Assembly (NCBI RefSeq): GCF_032062245.1
Contig: NZ_DAMBQF010000012.1
Span: forward strand, 1 to 62,226
Length of the DNA stretch: 62,226 nucleotides
From: Soonwooa sp032062245
GTDB taxonomy: Bacteria; Bacteroidota; Bacteroidia; Flavobacteriales; Weeksellaceae
Direction: 5' to 3'
Position 1 is the first letter of the stretch, and each line of letters opens with the position of its first letter. Shown here one piece after another: positions 1-8,755 of this stretch. The translations under genes and the position numbers were made by a program. The notes under the pieces are model-generated. The model made no database searches and was not told the DNA's origin. It saw only the letters and a program-made list of their open reading frames with translations.

Positions 1-50
1 AATTTCAAACGAAAAAACTATATTTACAAACTGTCAAAAAAGTAGTCCAC

Positions 51-409
51 TTACCATTCATAACCATTAAATTCTCCCGAATACACTTTTATTCCATTTG
101 GGAGATTACACAGAGAACCTCTATTTACAAAGTCCATGCTTAATTCTTTATCTAGTTTGTAAACCCATTTTTCCTCAGCATTTTTACAATTAGTATTTGC
201 TATTTTCATACTGTTTTGAGCTTCGTTGTACCAGTTTTTAATATCTGAAATCCTTTGTTCTGGAGTAACAGAATCTGTTTTTATTGATGAATTAATAAAT
301 GTTGAGTCGCCTATTTTTTATCAACTATAATTTGTTTTTCTTTCTTTTTTTGACATGAGATCAAAATTATTAAAATACTAAAAATTTGAATTATTATTGA
401 GTTTTTCAT
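51..409 (-). pseudogene. Frameshifted small lipoprotein gene
   Basis: The minus strand reads from an ATG at 409 into a lipoprotein signal (start MKNSIIIQIFSILIILISCQ) with a lipobox cysteine and a lysine-rich stretch. It then meets a TAG just after a run of six A (T6 at 314-319 on the + strand). One extra A in that run would join it to a downstream frame of about 70 codons, containing Trp-Tyr, Asn-Cys-Lys and a C-terminal Tyr-Glu-Trp, which ends at TAA (51-53). This points to a single-base loss in a homopolymer, either a real mutation, a phase-variable tract or a sequencing error. I do not recognise the family. The product would be an anchored lipoprotein of about 118 residues. Confidence 0.6.
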
Positions 410-488
410 AATGTAATATTTCCTACTTTTTCTAATAAAATACAAGAATACTTTCAAAATTTTTTTCTGGTTTTCAAAAATTGTAAAA

Positions 489-519
489 TTTGGAAGTACA
501 AAAAATTTTTATATCTTCG
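489..519 (+). promoter_or_regulatory. Promoter of the thiamine operon
   Basis: TTTG at 489-492 is followed by exactly 19 bases and TATCTTCG at 512-519. This matches the Bacteroidota housekeeping promoter (TTTG, N19, TAnnTTTG) with one mismatch in the -10 box. The expected transcription start, about six bases downstream, falls at the first base of the riboswitch P1 stem (526), which supports both calls. Confidence 0.65.
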
Positions 520-525
520 CTCCGA

Positions 526-605
526 ACTTTAGGGGTGTCTACAAAAAGTAGGCTGAGATTTTACCCTCACAACCTGATCTAGATCATACTAGCGTAGGGA
601 AAAGT
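526..605 (+). promoter_or_regulatory. TPP riboswitch (THI element)
   Basis: The sequence shows the conserved parts of the thiamine pyrophosphate aptamer: AGGGGTG at 531-537, GGCTGAGA at 551-558, ACCCT at 563-567, AACCTGATCTAGAT at 571-584 and AGCGTAGGGAA at 591-601. ACTTT (526-530) pairs with AAAGT (601-605) to form P1. It lies about 75 bases before thiS, so it should switch off the biosynthetic operon when TPP is plentiful. No clear intrinsic terminator was seen between aptamer and thiS, so control may act on translation of thiS or by an undetected structure. Confidence 0.95.
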
Positions 606-680
606 AAATGGTCATCTTGGGCGCAATCTGCGTTCGTGTATCCATTCCTAAAGTCAATTTTAATTTTAAAATGAAACGGA

Positions 681-887
681 ATGGAACTTATCATCAATCA
701 CAAATCTACTTTTTTTGAAGTTTATAATTTAAGTTTGGAAGCATTGGTTATGCAGCATTGTCAAGGGAAAACTTCTGGCTTGGCGGTGGCTGTCAATCAA
801 AAAGTTGTTCCGAAAAATTTGTGGTCTCAAACGATGTTGCAAAACAAAGATTCTATTGTGCTCATTACCGCTACACAAGGCGGTTAG
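681..887 (+). CDS. thiS: Sulfur carrier protein ThiS
   Basis: This 68-residue protein ends in Gly-Gly, the C-terminus that ThiF adenylates and that then carries sulfur as a thiocarboxylate to ThiG for thiazole synthesis. Length and the C-terminal ITATQGG match the ubiquitin-like ThiS family. It is the first gene after the TPP riboswitch and 26 bases ahead of thiC. The ATG at 681 is used; an ATG at 671 is out of frame. Identification is firm from the C-terminus and operon context. Confidence 0.93.
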   Translation: MELIINHKSTFFEVYNLSLEALVMQHCQGKTSGLAVAVNQKVVPKNLWSQTMLQNKDSIVLITATQGG

Positions 888-913
888 ACGTTTTTAATCA
901 ATAAAAAGTAAAT

Positions 914-2728
914 ATGAAACAAGAGCAAATTACTACACAAACTTTTCCCAATTCGCGTAAAGTTTACATTCCAGGAACTTTGCATCCAATTAAAGTTGCG
1001 ATGCGCGAAATCAGTCTTCATCCTACAAAATTGAGTAGAGGAGGAGAAGAGTTTAACCCACCAGTAACGGTTTATGACACTTCTGGACCTTACACAGACG
1101 AAAATTTTACAATTGATATTCGCAAAGGTTTAGAGCGCATTCGTGAAGGTTGGATTTTAGAAAGAAATGATGTTGATGTTTTGGATGGAATTACTTCTGA
1201 ATACGGCAAACAACGCCTTCGAAATAAAAATCTAGACGACTTGCGTTTTGCTTATTCGCACTTGCCGAAAGTAGCGAAAGATGGAAAAAATGTTACGCAA
1301 TTGCATTATGCGAAACAAGGCATTATTACGCCAGAAATGGAATATGTTGCCATTCGTGAAAATCAAAAAATCGAACAGTTAGAATCCGCAACTGCTGGAA
1401 TGAATCATCAACATGCTGGTGAAAGTTTCGGTGCGAAAACGCCAAAAGGAAAAATTACTCCTGAATTTGTTCGTGACGAAATTGCAGCGGGAAGAGCTAT
1501 TATTCCAAATAATATCAACCATCCCGAAAGCGAACCAATGATTATTGGACGAAATTTTTTAGTGAAAATTAATGCAAATATTGGGAACAGCGCTGTCACG
1601 TCAAGCATCGAAGAAGAAGTTGAAAAAGCAGTTTGGGCATGTCGTTGGGGAGCCGATACAATTATGGATTTGTCCACAGGAAAGAATATCCACGAAACCC
1701 GCGAATGGATTATCCGAAATTCTCCCGTTCCCATCGGAACTGTTCCTATTTATCAGGCTTTGGAGAAAGTGAAAGGGGTTGCAGAAAACCTCACTTGGGA
1801 AATTTTTCGTGATACATTAATTGAGCAAGCCGAACAAGGCGTTTCTTACTTTACGATTCATGCGGGCGTTCTTTTGCGATATATTCATTTGACGGCGGAA
1901 CGTGTGACGGGTATTGTGTCGCGAGGCGGTTCGATCATGGCAAAATGGTGTTTGTTTCATCATAAAGAGAATTTTTTATACACTCATTTTGAGGAGATTT
2001 GCGAAATTATGAAGCAATATGACGTGGCTTTTTCGTTAGGAGATGGCTTGCGTCCGGGTTCTATCGCTGATGCCAATGATGCAGCCCAATTTGCCGAACT
2101 CGAAACGCTTGGTGAATTAACTAAAATTGCTTGGAAACACGATGTTCAGGTGATGATTGAAGGTCCAGGCCACGTCCCAATGCATTTGATTAAAGAGAAT
2201 ATGGATAAGCAGTTGCAGGAATGTGACGAAGCACCTTTTTACACCTTAGGTCCTTTGACGACGGATATTGCGCCAGGTTACGACCACATTACATCGGCGA
2301 TTGGTGCGGCGATGATTGGTTGGTATGGTTGCGCAATGTTGTGTTATGTTACACCAAAAGAACATTTGGGTTTACCCAACAAAAAAGACGTAAAAGATGG
2401 TGTTATCACTTACAAATTGGCGGCTCATGCTGCAGATTTGGCGAAAGGTCATCCAGGAGCGCAATATCGCGATAATGCATTGAGCAAAGCGCGCTTCGAA
2501 TTCCGTTGGGAAGATCAGTTCAATTTGTCGTTGGATCCCGATACAGCAAGAGAATTTCATGATGAAACGTTACCCGCAGATGGTGCAAAAGTGGCGCATT
2601 TTTGTTCAATGTGTGGTCCGAAATTCTGTTCGATGAAAATTACTCAGGAAATTCGCGAATCTGCTGCTCAAGGAATGCAAAAGAAGTCTTTAGAATTCAT
2701 TGATAACGGTAAAGAATTGTATCTGTGA
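914..2728 (+). CDS. thiC: Phosphomethylpyrimidine synthase ThiC
   Basis: ThiC is an unusual radical SAM enzyme that rearranges aminoimidazole ribotide into HMP-phosphate, the pyrimidine half of thiamine. The 604-residue length is usual for the family. The C-terminal CxxCxxxxC cluster motif is visible as Cys564, Cys567 and Cys572, and the internal blocks EGPGHVP and GPLTTDIAPGYDH are hallmark ThiC sequence. It is the second gene of the riboswitch-controlled operon. Its TGA stop overlaps the GTG start of the next gene, implying translational coupling. Confidence 0.97.
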   Translation: MKQEQITTQTFPNSRKVYIPGTLHPIKVAMREISLHPTKLSRGGEEFNPPVTVYDTSGPYTDENFTIDIRKGLERIREGWILERNDVDVLDGITSEYGKQRLRNKNLDDLRFAYSHLPKVAKDGKNVTQLHYAKQGIITPEMEYVAIRENQKIEQLESATAGMNHQHAGESFGAKTPKGKITPEFVRDEIAAGRAIIPNNINHPESEPMIIGRNFLVKINANIGNSAVTSSIEEEVEKAVWACRWGADTIMDLSTGKNIHETREWIIRNSPVPIGTVPIYQALEKVKGVAENLTWEIFRDTLIEQAEQGVSYFTIHAGVLLRYIHLTAERVTGIVSRGGSIMAKWCLFHHKENFLYTHFEEICEIMKQYDVAFSLGDGLRPGSIADANDAAQFAELETLGELTKIAWKHDVQVMIEGPGHVPMHLIKENMDKQLQECDEAPFYTLGPLTTDIAPGYDHITSAIGAAMIGWYGCAMLCYVTPKEHLGLPNKKDVKDGVITYKLAAHAADLAKGHPGAQYRDNALSKARFEFRWEDQFNLSLDPDTAREFHDETLPADGAKVAHFCSMCGPKFCSMKITQEIRESAAQGMQKKSLEFIDNGKELYL

Positions 2729-3312
2729 AAATCATCATCAGTCCAGAAGAAAATGTAAAAAACGAAACCAATTTGATAAATCAGTTTTTTGATCAAGGTT
2801 TGGATTTATTTCATATTCGGAAACCCAAGTTTTCAGAGTTGGATCTAATTAATTACGTTTTCGGAATTGATGATAAATACAAAACTAAATTAGTGGTTCA
2901 TCAACATTTTGAAACGGCATTTCAGTTAGGTTTGTATCGTTTTCATGTTAAAGAAAATGTTAGAAAAAATAATAATTTTTCTTTTAATGAAAATCTAATT
3001 TATTCAACATCTACGCATTCAATTGACGATTTTAATCAGTTGGAAAATCTTTGGGAATATGCGTTTATCAGTCCAATTTTCCCAAGTATTTCTAAGATTG
3101 GTTATGGTGAAAATTCTCAAATTTTATCTGATTTAAAACAACGTACGAATTATAAAACTAAACTCATTGCTTTGGGTGGAATAACTCTTGAAAATCAATA
3201 TTTTGCGTACGAAAATAGGGCAGAAGGTGTTGCTTTTTTAGGCTCGATTTGGGGAAATGAAAATCCTTTAAAAATTTTTGAAAAATGTATTCAGAAAGGC
3301 CATTTGTGTTAA
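2725..3312 (+). CDS. TenI/ThiE-family protein
   Basis: This is a 195-residue TIM-barrel-like protein resembling thiamine phosphate synthase. ISPIFPSISKIGYG corresponds to the ThiE phosphate loop region and IALGGITLEN to the ThiE AIGGI block, but the N-terminal substrate residues are poorly kept. A genuine thiE lies two genes downstream, so this copy may act like TenI, the thiazole tautomerase of Bacillus; that is inference. GTG start at 2725 overlaps the thiC stop by four bases. The 3' end overlaps thiD by 28 bases. Confidence 0.8.
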   Translation: MKIIISPEENVKNETNLINQFFDQGLDLFHIRKPKFSELDLINYVFGIDDKYKTKLVVHQHFETAFQLGLYRFHVKENVRKNNNFSFNENLIYSTSTHSIDDFNQLENLWEYAFISPIFPSISKIGYGENSQILSDLKQRTNYKTKLIALGGITLENQYFAYENRAEGVAFLGSIWGNENPLKIFEKCIQKGHLC

Positions 3313-4031
3313 GCATTGCAGGATTTGATCCTTGCGGAGGAGCAGGAATTCTTGCAGACGTAAAGACTTTTGAACAACATCAAGTTCAAGGTTTAGCGGT
3401 GATGACGGCGAATACGTTGCAAACGGAAAATCATGTTTTTTCTGTGGATTGGATCGCCATTGAGGACATTTTAAAAAGCATTAAAACATTACTGAATTTT
3501 TATCCAGTTAAAGCGGTGAAAATCGGAATTGCTCCAAACTCAGAATATTTAAAAAAGATTATTGAAGTTTTAAAAATGAGCAATTCTAAGCCAATGATTG
3601 TTTGGGATACCGTTTTGAAAAGCTCTTCTGAAAGGTCTTTTTTTAATGGAAACGATATTCAAAATGTAAAGGAAATTCTGCCACATTTGGATTTAATAAC
3701 GCCCAATTTTTTAGAGTTTGAATATTTAAAATCGATGAATATTCTCAATGAAAATCAAAAAATGCCTTGCAATGTTTTGTTGAAAGGCGGACATAGAAAA
3801 GATGCGGAAGGTTTGGATATTTTATTCACGGAAAATGAAATTTTTAACATTAAACCAAAAGCAAAAGAAGTCTTTCAGAAACACGGTTCTGGCTGCGTTT
3901 TATCAAGCGCAATTGTTGTTAATTTAGCTTTAGGAAAAACTATGAAACAAGCTTGTACAGACGCAAAAAACTATATGGAAAATTACTTAAACAGTTCACC
4001 AAACTTATTAGGATATCATGCGAAATTTTGA
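3285..4031 (+). CDS. thiD: Hydroxymethylpyrimidine (phosphate) kinase
   Basis: ThiD phosphorylates HMP and HMP-phosphate to HMP-pyrophosphate, the pyrimidine substrate of ThiE. The ribokinase-like fold shows SIAGFDPCGGAGILADVKTF near the N-terminus and the C-terminal anion-hole region KHGSGCVLSSA, in which Gly-Ser-Gly-Cys is the usual GTGC/GSGC signature. Its 248 residues are close to the usual 260. It overlaps the genes on both sides (28 bases upstream, 14 downstream), so translation is probably coupled along the operon. Confidence 0.94.
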   Translation: MYSERPFVLSIAGFDPCGGAGILADVKTFEQHQVQGLAVMTANTLQTENHVFSVDWIAIEDILKSIKTLLNFYPVKAVKIGIAPNSEYLKKIIEVLKMSNSKPMIVWDTVLKSSSERSFFNGNDIQNVKEILPHLDLITPNFLEFEYLKSMNILNENQKMPCNVLLKGGHRKDAEGLDILFTENEIFNIKPKAKEVFQKHGSGCVLSSAIVVNLALGKTMKQACTDAKNYMENYLNSSPNLLGYHAKF

Positions 4032-4641
4032 AAAAATGCAATATATTTCTCAGGGCGACACTGCGGAAATTCAATTTAAAAATATTGAAAATGCTCTAGA
4101 AAATGGCGCAAAATGGATTCAGCTTCGTTGGAAAGATGCTTCAAAAAATGATTTAAAAATATTGGCTCAAAAAGTCAAAATGCTTTGTGAGAATTTTAAT
4201 GCAACTTTTATTATTAATGATGATGTAGATTTGGTTGCAAAAGTCGATGCCGACGGCGTTCATTTGGGTTTAGAAGATTTGAATGTTCTGAAAGCAAGAG
4301 AAATTTTAGGTTCTGAAAAAATCATTGGTGGAACGGCAAACACTCTTGAAGATATTCAACAAAGAATTGCTGAAAACTGTGATTACATCGGACTTGGACC
4401 TTTACGGTTTACATCAACAAAGAAAAAATTGAGTCCAATTTTAGGCTTTGAAGGTTATCAAAAAATCTTCAATCAACTTCAACAAAATAGCATTGATTTC
4501 CCACCGATTTATGCGATTGGCGGAATAACAAAAAATGATATTCAAGCACTTCAAAATATTGGAATTTATGGTGTGGCTTTGTCACAATTAATTACTGATA
4601 AACCTGCTTTAATCCAAGAATTACAAACAGAATTTATATGA
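4018..4641 (+). CDS. thiE: Thiamine phosphate synthase ThiE
   Basis: ThiE joins HMP-pyrophosphate and the thiazole phosphate to make thiamine phosphate. This 207-residue protein has the expected blocks in order: WIQLRWKD, FIINDDVDLV, DGVHLGLEDL, IIGGTANT, YIGLGPLRFTSTKK and YAIGGITKNDI. It is the canonical synthase of the operon, unlike the more divergent homologue between thiC and thiD. It overlaps thiD by 14 bases and thiG by 4, so the run thiD-thiE-thiG is tightly coupled. Confidence 0.95.
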   Translation: MRNFEKMQYISQGDTAEIQFKNIENALENGAKWIQLRWKDASKNDLKILAQKVKMLCENFNATFIINDDVDLVAKVDADGVHLGLEDLNVLKAREILGSEKIIGGTANTLEDIQQRIAENCDYIGLGPLRFTSTKKKLSPILGFEGYQKIFNQLQQNSIDFPPIYAIGGITKNDIQALQNIGIYGVALSQLITDKPALIQELQTEFI

Positions 4642-5411
4642 AAAAATTACAAATAGGTAGCACAGAATTTTCGTCACGATTGTTCTTAGGAACAGGGAAA
4701 TTCGGAAGTTTAAGTCAAATGCAAGAAGCCGTCCAAGCTTCCGAATCTGAGTTGGTGACCATGGCTTTAAAACGTGTCGATTTCGATTCTCCAACAGACG
4801 AATTATTAGCAGAATTAAAGAAGACAAAAGCCAATCTTTTGCCCAATACTTCGGGCGCAAGAAATGCTAAAGAAGCAGTTTTGGCGGCGGAATTGGCTCG
4901 CGAAGCTTTAGAAACCAACTTTGTGAAATTAGAGATTCATCCTGATCCAAGATATTTACTGCCAGATCCGATCGAAACGCTGAAAGCTACGGAAGAATTG
5001 GCAAAATTAGGTTTCGTGGTTATGCCTTACATTCACGCTGATCCAGTGTTGTGTAAATTGTTGGAGAACGCAGGAACGTCCGTTGTAATGCCTTTGGGTG
5101 CACCGATTGGAACGAATAAAGGTCTTAGAACCATCGATTTTTTAGAAATTATTATCGAGCAGAGTAAAGTTCCTGTGGTTGTAGATGCGGGAATTGGTGC
5201 ACCTTCTGACGCAGCAAAAGCCATGGAATTGGGAGCTGATGCGGTTTTGGTGAATACGGCGATTGCTGTTGCTAAGAATCCTGTAGAAATGGCGATTGCT
5301 TTTAAAGAGGCTGTTATAGCGGGACGACGAGCTTTTGAAAGTGGTTTGGGAACAATTAGAAACCGAGCCGAAGCTTCTAGTCCGTTAACTGCTTTTTTGT
5401 TGGATGATTAA
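4638..5411 (+). CDS. thiG: Thiazole synthase ThiG
   Basis: ThiG condenses deoxyxylulose phosphate, dehydroglycine and ThiS-thiocarboxylate sulfur into the thiazole ring. The 257-residue TIM barrel has the family hallmarks: SRLFLGTGKF near the N-terminus, TLKATEELAKLGF, VVMPLGAPIGTNKGL and VPVVVDAGIGAPSDAAKAMELGADAVLVNTAIA. Ala-Lys-Asn-Pro-Val follows as usual. It partners with ThiH, the next gene, and with ThiS at the head of the operon. Confidence 0.97.
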   Translation: MKKLQIGSTEFSSRLFLGTGKFGSLSQMQEAVQASESELVTMALKRVDFDSPTDELLAELKKTKANLLPNTSGARNAKEAVLAAELAREALETNFVKLEIHPDPRYLLPDPIETLKATEELAKLGFVVMPYIHADPVLCKLLENAGTSVVMPLGAPIGTNKGLRTIDFLEIIIEQSKVPVVVDAGIGAPSDAAKAMELGADAVLVNTAIAVAKNPVEMAIAFKEAVIAGRRAFESGLGTIRNRAEASSPLTAFLLDD

Positions 5412-5420
5412 AGAAATACC

Positions 5421-6530
5421 ATGAGTTTTATAGAAGTTTTTGAGAAATATTCTTGGGAAGAAATTAATGCCAAGGTGTATTCGTACACAGAAAATGATGT
5501 AAGGCACGTTTTGAATAAACAAAAATTACACGTTGAAGATTTTTTGGTTTTGTTGTCGCCGTCAGCTAAATTTTTTTTAGAAGAAATGGGTCAAAAATCT
5601 CAGCAATTAACACAGAAAAGATTCGGGAAAACCATACAAATGTATGCGCCGTTGTACCTTAGCAACGAGTGTCAGAATATTTGCACGTATTGCGGATTTA
5701 GTTTGGATAATAAAATAAAACGCAAAACTTTAACTGATCAAGAATTGCTAAAAGAAGCCTCAATCCTTAAAAAAATGGGAGTTGATCACGTGCTTTTGGT
5801 AAGCGGTGAAGCGCAACATAAAGTCGGACTTCCGTATTTTTTGAATGCAGTTTCGCTTTTAAAACCGCAATTTTCGAATATTTCTATTGAGGTTCAACCT
5901 TTGGAAACTCACGAATATCAAGCTTTGCATGACGCGGGCGTTCATTCGGTTTTGGTGTATCAAGAGACTTATCACCAAGATGTTTACAAAACTTACCATC
6001 CCAAAGGTCGAAAATCGAATTTTGATTACCGTCTCAATACGCCAGATCGTGTTGGTAATGCGGCTTTTCATAAAATGGGATTAGGTGTTCTGCTTGGTTT
6101 AGAAGATTGGCGAATCGATAGTTTTTTCAACGCTTTGCACATCGATTATTTGCAGAAAACCTATTGGCAATCGAAGTTTTCGGTGTCTTTCCCTAGATTA
6201 AGACCTGCGGAAGGAATCGTTAAACCTAATTTTGAAATGAAGGATCGTGATCTTTTACAATTAATTTTTGCTTACAGAATTTGGAATCCCAATTTGGAAA
6301 TTTCGATCTCGACTCGCGAAAATGAAAATTTTAGAGATCATATTGTACAACTGGGCGCAACGACGATGAGTGCGGCTTCTAAAACCAATCCTGGTGGTTA
6401 TTCTGTAGATGAAAATTCTTTGGAGCAGTTTGAAACTTCGGATGAACGCAGCATGGATGAAATTAAAAATATCATTAAAAATGCGGGTTACGATCCTGTG
6501 ATGAAGGATTGGGATAATACTTATTCTTAA
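5421..6530 (+). CDS. thiH: 2-iminoacetate synthase ThiH (radical SAM)
   Basis: ThiH cleaves tyrosine by radical SAM chemistry to dehydroglycine (2-iminoacetate), which ThiG uses. The 369-residue protein carries the CxxxCxxC iron-sulfur motif at Cys84, Cys88 and Cys91 in LSNECQNICTYCGF. It also has the conserved VSGEAQHKVG and EVQPLETHEYQ segments. Presence of ThiH rather than the oxygen-dependent glycine oxidase ThiO fits an anaerobe-compatible thiazole route. The stop (6528-6530) directly abuts the thiF ATG. Confidence 0.96.
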   Translation: MSFIEVFEKYSWEEINAKVYSYTENDVRHVLNKQKLHVEDFLVLLSPSAKFFLEEMGQKSQQLTQKRFGKTIQMYAPLYLSNECQNICTYCGFSLDNKIKRKTLTDQELLKEASILKKMGVDHVLLVSGEAQHKVGLPYFLNAVSLLKPQFSNISIEVQPLETHEYQALHDAGVHSVLVYQETYHQDVYKTYHPKGRKSNFDYRLNTPDRVGNAAFHKMGLGVLLGLEDWRIDSFFNALHIDYLQKTYWQSKFSVSFPRLRPAEGIVKPNFEMKDRDLLQLIFAYRIWNPNLEISISTRENENFRDHIVQLGATTMSAASKTNPGGYSVDENSLEQFETSDERSMDEIKNIIKNAGYDPVMKDWDNTYS

Positions 6531-7232
6531 ATGAAAAACGAAGAATTTACACGTTACAGTCGCCAAATTTTCATGGATGAAATTGGCATTGAAGGTCAAA
6601 ACAAAATTTTGTCAGCCAAAGTTCTTGTGGTAGGAGCGGGCGGTTTAGGAAGTCCTGTTATTCAATATTTAGCAGCAGCTGGTGTTGGGAAAATTGGCGT
6701 TGCAGATTTTGATGAAGTTGAAATTCATAATCTTAATCGGCAGATCATTCACACAGAAAATTCTGTTGGAACATCAAAAGTGGATAGCGCACAAAATTTT
6801 GTTCAAAACATCAATTCTAATGTTGAATTTATTGGTTTTAAATCAAAAATCACGTTGGAAAATGCGAATTCCATTTTAAAAGAATTTGATGTCATTGTTG
6901 ATGCTTCCGATAATTTTGCGACAAGATATTTACTTAATGATACTTGTATTCAATTAAATAAAACCTTGGTTTATGGCAGTATTTTAGGTTTCGAAGGTCA
7001 AGTTGCGGTGTTTAATTATCAAGGAAGTAAAAACTTGCGAGATATTTTCCCAGATTGTCCTGAAAATGCTTTAGATTGTGATAAAAACGGCGTTTTAGGC
7101 GCTCTTCCCGGCATTGTTGGCAGTTTTATGGCGATAAACACACTCAAAATTATTTGTGACCTTCCAGTAAAAACCAATCAACTTTTAATAATTGATACTT
7201 TAAAGTGGAATTTTACGCAGGTTGATTTTTAA
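6531..7232 (+). CDS. thiF: ThiF/MoeB-family adenylyltransferase
   Basis: ThiF activates the C-terminal Gly of ThiS with ATP so that sulfur can be transferred. The 233-residue protein has the nucleotide loop VVGAGGLGSP at about 34-42, DFDEVEIHNLNRQIIHT, and an essential Asp in VDASDNFATRYLLND. Only one likely Cys pair (DCPENALDC) is seen instead of two clear zinc-binding CxxC pairs, and the protein is slightly shorter than E. coli ThiF. Being last in the thi operon argues for ThiF rather than MoeB. Confidence 0.9.
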   Translation: MKNEEFTRYSRQIFMDEIGIEGQNKILSAKVLVVGAGGLGSPVIQYLAAAGVGKIGVADFDEVEIHNLNRQIIHTENSVGTSKVDSAQNFVQNINSNVEFIGFKSKITLENANSILKEFDVIVDASDNFATRYLLNDTCIQLNKTLVYGSILGFEGQVAVFNYQGSKNLRDIFPDCPENALDCDKNGVLGALPGIVGSFMAINTLKIICDLPVKTNQLLIIDTLKWNFTQVDF

Positions 7233-7235
7233 AAA

Positions 7236-7856
7236 CTACAATTTCCACATCACCGAAAGATTGAAAACTCGACCATCACTTGGTCCCCAAAGTGGATGGA
7301 AACTTGGATTTAAAGTACTTCCAGAATATAAATTTCTTTGCGACTTTGTCTGTAATCGAACAGATTTTCGCAATTTAAAGCCACCGTAAAATGCTCGCCC
7401 AAATCTTTGGAAATCATGGCTGCCACAAACAGATAATCTAGCGTTTTGCTGTAATCCATTCGGTACTGAGTTCCATTGTAAGACGCTTCTACTCCGAATT
7501 TCCAACTACCGTTGAAATCTTTAACCACCGTCATTGCAGCACGATTTTTTGGCGTTAATGGAATGATTTGATTTCCTTCTTGAAATTTATATTTCGCAAT
7601 CGTAAAAGTATAACCCAAATAAAGCTCCCAATCGTTGATGCTTCCTTTCAAATAAATATCAAAACCTTTTGAAACCACGGGTTGATCTTGATTTGCAAAA
7701 TAGATATTTTGATTCGCGTCCAAAGTTGCAATCACAGGATGATTGATATTGGTGAGGAAAAGTGCTTGATTAATAAAATTGAGTTTCCGTTTTCGAATTC
7801 CTTTTTATAATTGAATTCTAAATTATAACCCAAAGATTTTTCAGCTTTCGTCGTCT
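7236..7856 (-). pseudogene. C-terminal remnant of a TonB-dependent receptor
   Basis: Minus-strand frames together read as the last roughly 200 residues of an outer-membrane TonB-dependent receptor barrel: EKSLGYNLEFNYKKEF, then NHPVIATLDANQNIYFANQD through LGYTFTIAKYKF and CENLFDYRQSRKE, then a terminal FNLSVMWKL. The pieces lie in different frames. One break is near 7770-7790, the other near 7326-7332. No plug domain, TonB box or signal peptide remains upstream, so most of the gene is gone. It faces thiF with a three-base gap. The substrate cannot be told; thiamine or iron are possible. Confidence 0.8.
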
Positions 7857-7881
7857 AAATTATATTCGAAACTTATATTGA

Positions 7882-8121
7882 TTATTCCTTCGAAATAATA
7901 ACATCATTATTAAATTCTAAAATTTCTTCATTGTCTTTCATTTTTTTAGTGAAAAAAGAATACGGAATTCCTATAACGATAATTCCAAGGACTAAACCAT
8001 TCAAATATTTTGAAATCCATGGTAAAAAAAGCATTAAGCCACAAGATATAAGCAATGCAACAAGGCTAAAGCGACGTATTAGGCTAAAGTTATATGTTTT
8101 TACTTTAAAACTTGTTTTCAT
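7882..8121 (-). CDS. Small membrane protein of unknown function
   Basis: This 79-residue protein has two predicted membrane segments: one around VALLISCGLMLFLPWI, the other around LVLGIIVIGIPYSFF, with a charged acidic tail (DNEEILEFNND). I do not recognise a family. Its ATG overlaps the 3' end of the upstream ion channel gene by 17 bases on the same strand, which suggests translational coupling and perhaps an accessory role to the channel. The overlap and hydrophobic pattern support it being real, but its function is unknown. Confidence 0.6.
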   Translation of the reverse strand: MKTSFKVKTYNFSLIRRFSLVALLISCGLMLFLPWISKYLNGLVLGIIVIGIPYSFFTKKMKDNEEILEFNNDVIISKE

Positions 8122-8575
8122 TTATTCTAGAATTTAATTTTGTAATACTGCTGTTTTTATAAATCACTTGCAAAAATGCAAAAACCATGGCTGTTGACCA
8201 GCCAACGAGCATACTGCCGTTAATGGCTTCAAATCCTGCAAGAATCCGCCATTCGGAATCGATGACAACATCGCCATAACCAATGGTCGTAAAGGTAATT
8301 AAAGAAAAATAAATAGATTCGGAAAAGCTTGACAAGCTTGAAATATGTGGGTTGAAATAATAGACTGCTGCCCACAAAGTACATTGCCCACCATGCAAAA
8401 GCGTGAAAAACATGATGAGAAATACCAGCATTATAAATGTGGTTAGTAATTCATTTTTCTTGCGCCAACGTTTGAACTGTGGAATAAATATTTTAAGGAA
8501 ATAAAGAGTTGACAACGCCTGTATAAACACATTACAGGCAACTACCAAAATCCCGACTAATACAATTTGTAACAT
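8105..8575 (-). CDS. Two-TM potassium channel family protein
   Basis: A 156-residue inner-membrane protein with the K+ selectivity filter TIGYGD at residues 97-102, preceded by a pore helix (SESIYFSLITF) and followed by a second membrane helix (LVGWSTAMVFAFLQVI). Two hydrophobic stretches occur before the pore, so topology may be three segments plus the pore loop. It belongs to the Ion_trans_2 type and lacks a cytosolic RCK or nucleotide-binding domain. It is followed by a small membrane protein gene that overlaps its end. Confidence 0.88.
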   Translation of the reverse strand: MLQIVLVGILVVACNVFIQALSTLYFLKIFIPQFKRWRKKNELLTTFIMLVFLIMFFTLLHGGQCTLWAAVYYFNPHISSLSSFSESIYFSLITFTTIGYGDVVIDSEWRILAGFEAINGSMLVGWSTAMVFAFLQVIYKNSSITKLNSRINENKF

Positions 8576-8664
8576 GGTGCGAAGTTAAGGAGAATTGTTC
8601 TTTTTGTATGATTCAACTTTTAAATATATTGTATTTGGAAATAATTTTCTGGAATATATAAAGC

Positions 8665-8692
8665 AAAAAACCTCGCCATCGCGAGGTTTTTT
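8665..8692. terminator. Intrinsic terminator (bidirectional)
   Basis: CCTCGC and GCGAGG form a six-base-pair GC-rich stem around a CATC loop (8671-8686), flanked by six A on one side and six T on the other. It lies 64 bases past the stop of the acyl-CoA dehydrogenase gene and closes the fad operon on the minus strand. Confidence 0.9.
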
Positions 8693-8755
8693 GTTGTTTC
8701 AAGTTTAAGGTTTTCTGAGTTTATATCTCAAATCTCCACTCTCAAAATCTATTGT

